Below are positions 63,848 through 64,000 of a stretch of 64,000 bases of DNA, piece by piece (position 1 is the first letter of the stretch; the number at the start of each line of letters is the position of its first letter). The DNA is from Rhizobacter koreensis (GTDB taxonomy: Bacteria; Pseudomonadota; Gammaproteobacteria; Burkholderiales; Burkholderiaceae_C). The notes beneath the pieces were generated by a model. It saw only the letters and a program-made list of their open reading frames with translations. It ran no database searches and was not told the origin of the DNA. The DNA is taken from the NCBI RefSeq assembly GCF_013366375.1, contig NZ_JABWMJ010000003.1, forward strand, positions 310,001 to 374,000. The letters run 5' to 3'. The position numbers and the translations under genes are program-made.

Positions 63848-64000
63848 CGGGACCTTCGCGGCGGACAGGGCGCCGGGTGAGACGATCGGACGGCGGCGGG
63901 CCGGGCAGCAGGGAATCGCACCACCTGCTGCCGGTCGGACCTCGCCGGGCACGGCCGGGAGGATACGGGCTCCGGAAACGACAGCAGCCCCCGCAGGGGC

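Noticed and set aside
1-64000. tRNA, rRNA, insertion sequence, prophage or integron.
   Set aside because: No tRNA-like cloverleaf, transposase, integrase or terminal inverted repeats were seen by reading; a scan with tRNAscan-SE and ISfinder would be needed for certainty.

Overview
The window is very GC-rich DNA from a proteobacterium, most likely a betaproteobacterium of the order Burkholderiales. The assignment rests on a CysB-type regulator in the betaproteobacterial form, a PEP-CTERM exosortase substrate, a DUF3297 protein, a nudB/ybhP/clsB arrangement, and a flagellin with a sigma-28 promoter. It is chromosomal: about 55 protein genes, mostly housekeeping or accessory metabolism. I found no tRNA, rRNA, CRISPR array, insertion sequence or phage. 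Because of the high GC, nearly every gene has long open frames on its other strand or frames; these are left out.

Layout. 1-1726: a HAMP-domain membrane sensor running off the left edge, and a type II/IV pseudopilin. 1901-4753: nudB, a YbhP-like EEP phosphodiesterase and cardiolipin synthase B. 4781-18095: a dispersed DNA-repair block (LigD-type polymerase, ligase-associated exonuclease, ATP-dependent ligase, Lhr-type helicase) interrupted by a GST, a 2OG oxygenase, an asparaginase, an EamA transporter and a CPA1 antiporter. 18315-21592: a tight aminotransferase / methyltransferase / ATP-grasp operon of unknown product. 21632-28111: glycolipid-binding-domain protein, a frameshifted small membrane gene, TauE/SafE permease, exported HpcH/HpaI aldolase-like protein, lipoprotein esterase, DUF421 pair, BON lipoprotein and PsiF-repeat protein. 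28226-31137: hybrid histidine kinase and ArsR-type regulator. 31189-35879: a hydroaromatic-acid (quinate/shikimate) locus with 3-dehydroshikimate dehydratase, an AroE-type dehydrogenase, a NIPSNAP protein and a divergent TRAP solute-binding protein. 35991-41747: VOC protein, glycine-zipper protein, orphan flagellin, a ClsC-like PLD lipoprotein and CysB. 41929-51070: DUF6351 lipoprotein, DUF998, Hsp20, host-attachment protein, DUF3297, PEP-CTERM protein, cupin and amidohydrolase. 51379-53869: a small acidic peptide gene facing a membrane-anchored SagB-type dehydrogenase. 53948-63847: CvpA-CAP fusion, giant DUF349 protein, ParA, MHS-type permease, zinc alcohol dehydrogenase and two small proteins.

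Cooperation. The repair enzymes resemble the bacterial Lhr/LigB/Exo cluster plus a LigD-type polymerase, but I see no metallophosphoesterase (PdeM) partner. The quinate/shikimate genes form one predicted operon, and the divergent TRAP binding protein probably delivers its substrate. The most likely undescribed systems are the aminotransferase-methyltransferase-ATP-grasp operon and the SagB-fusion/peptide pair. Regulation is unusually readable at two genes: a near-consensus sigma-28 promoter before the flagellin, and a candidate sigma-54 promoter with an upstream inverted repeat before the PEP-CTERM gene.
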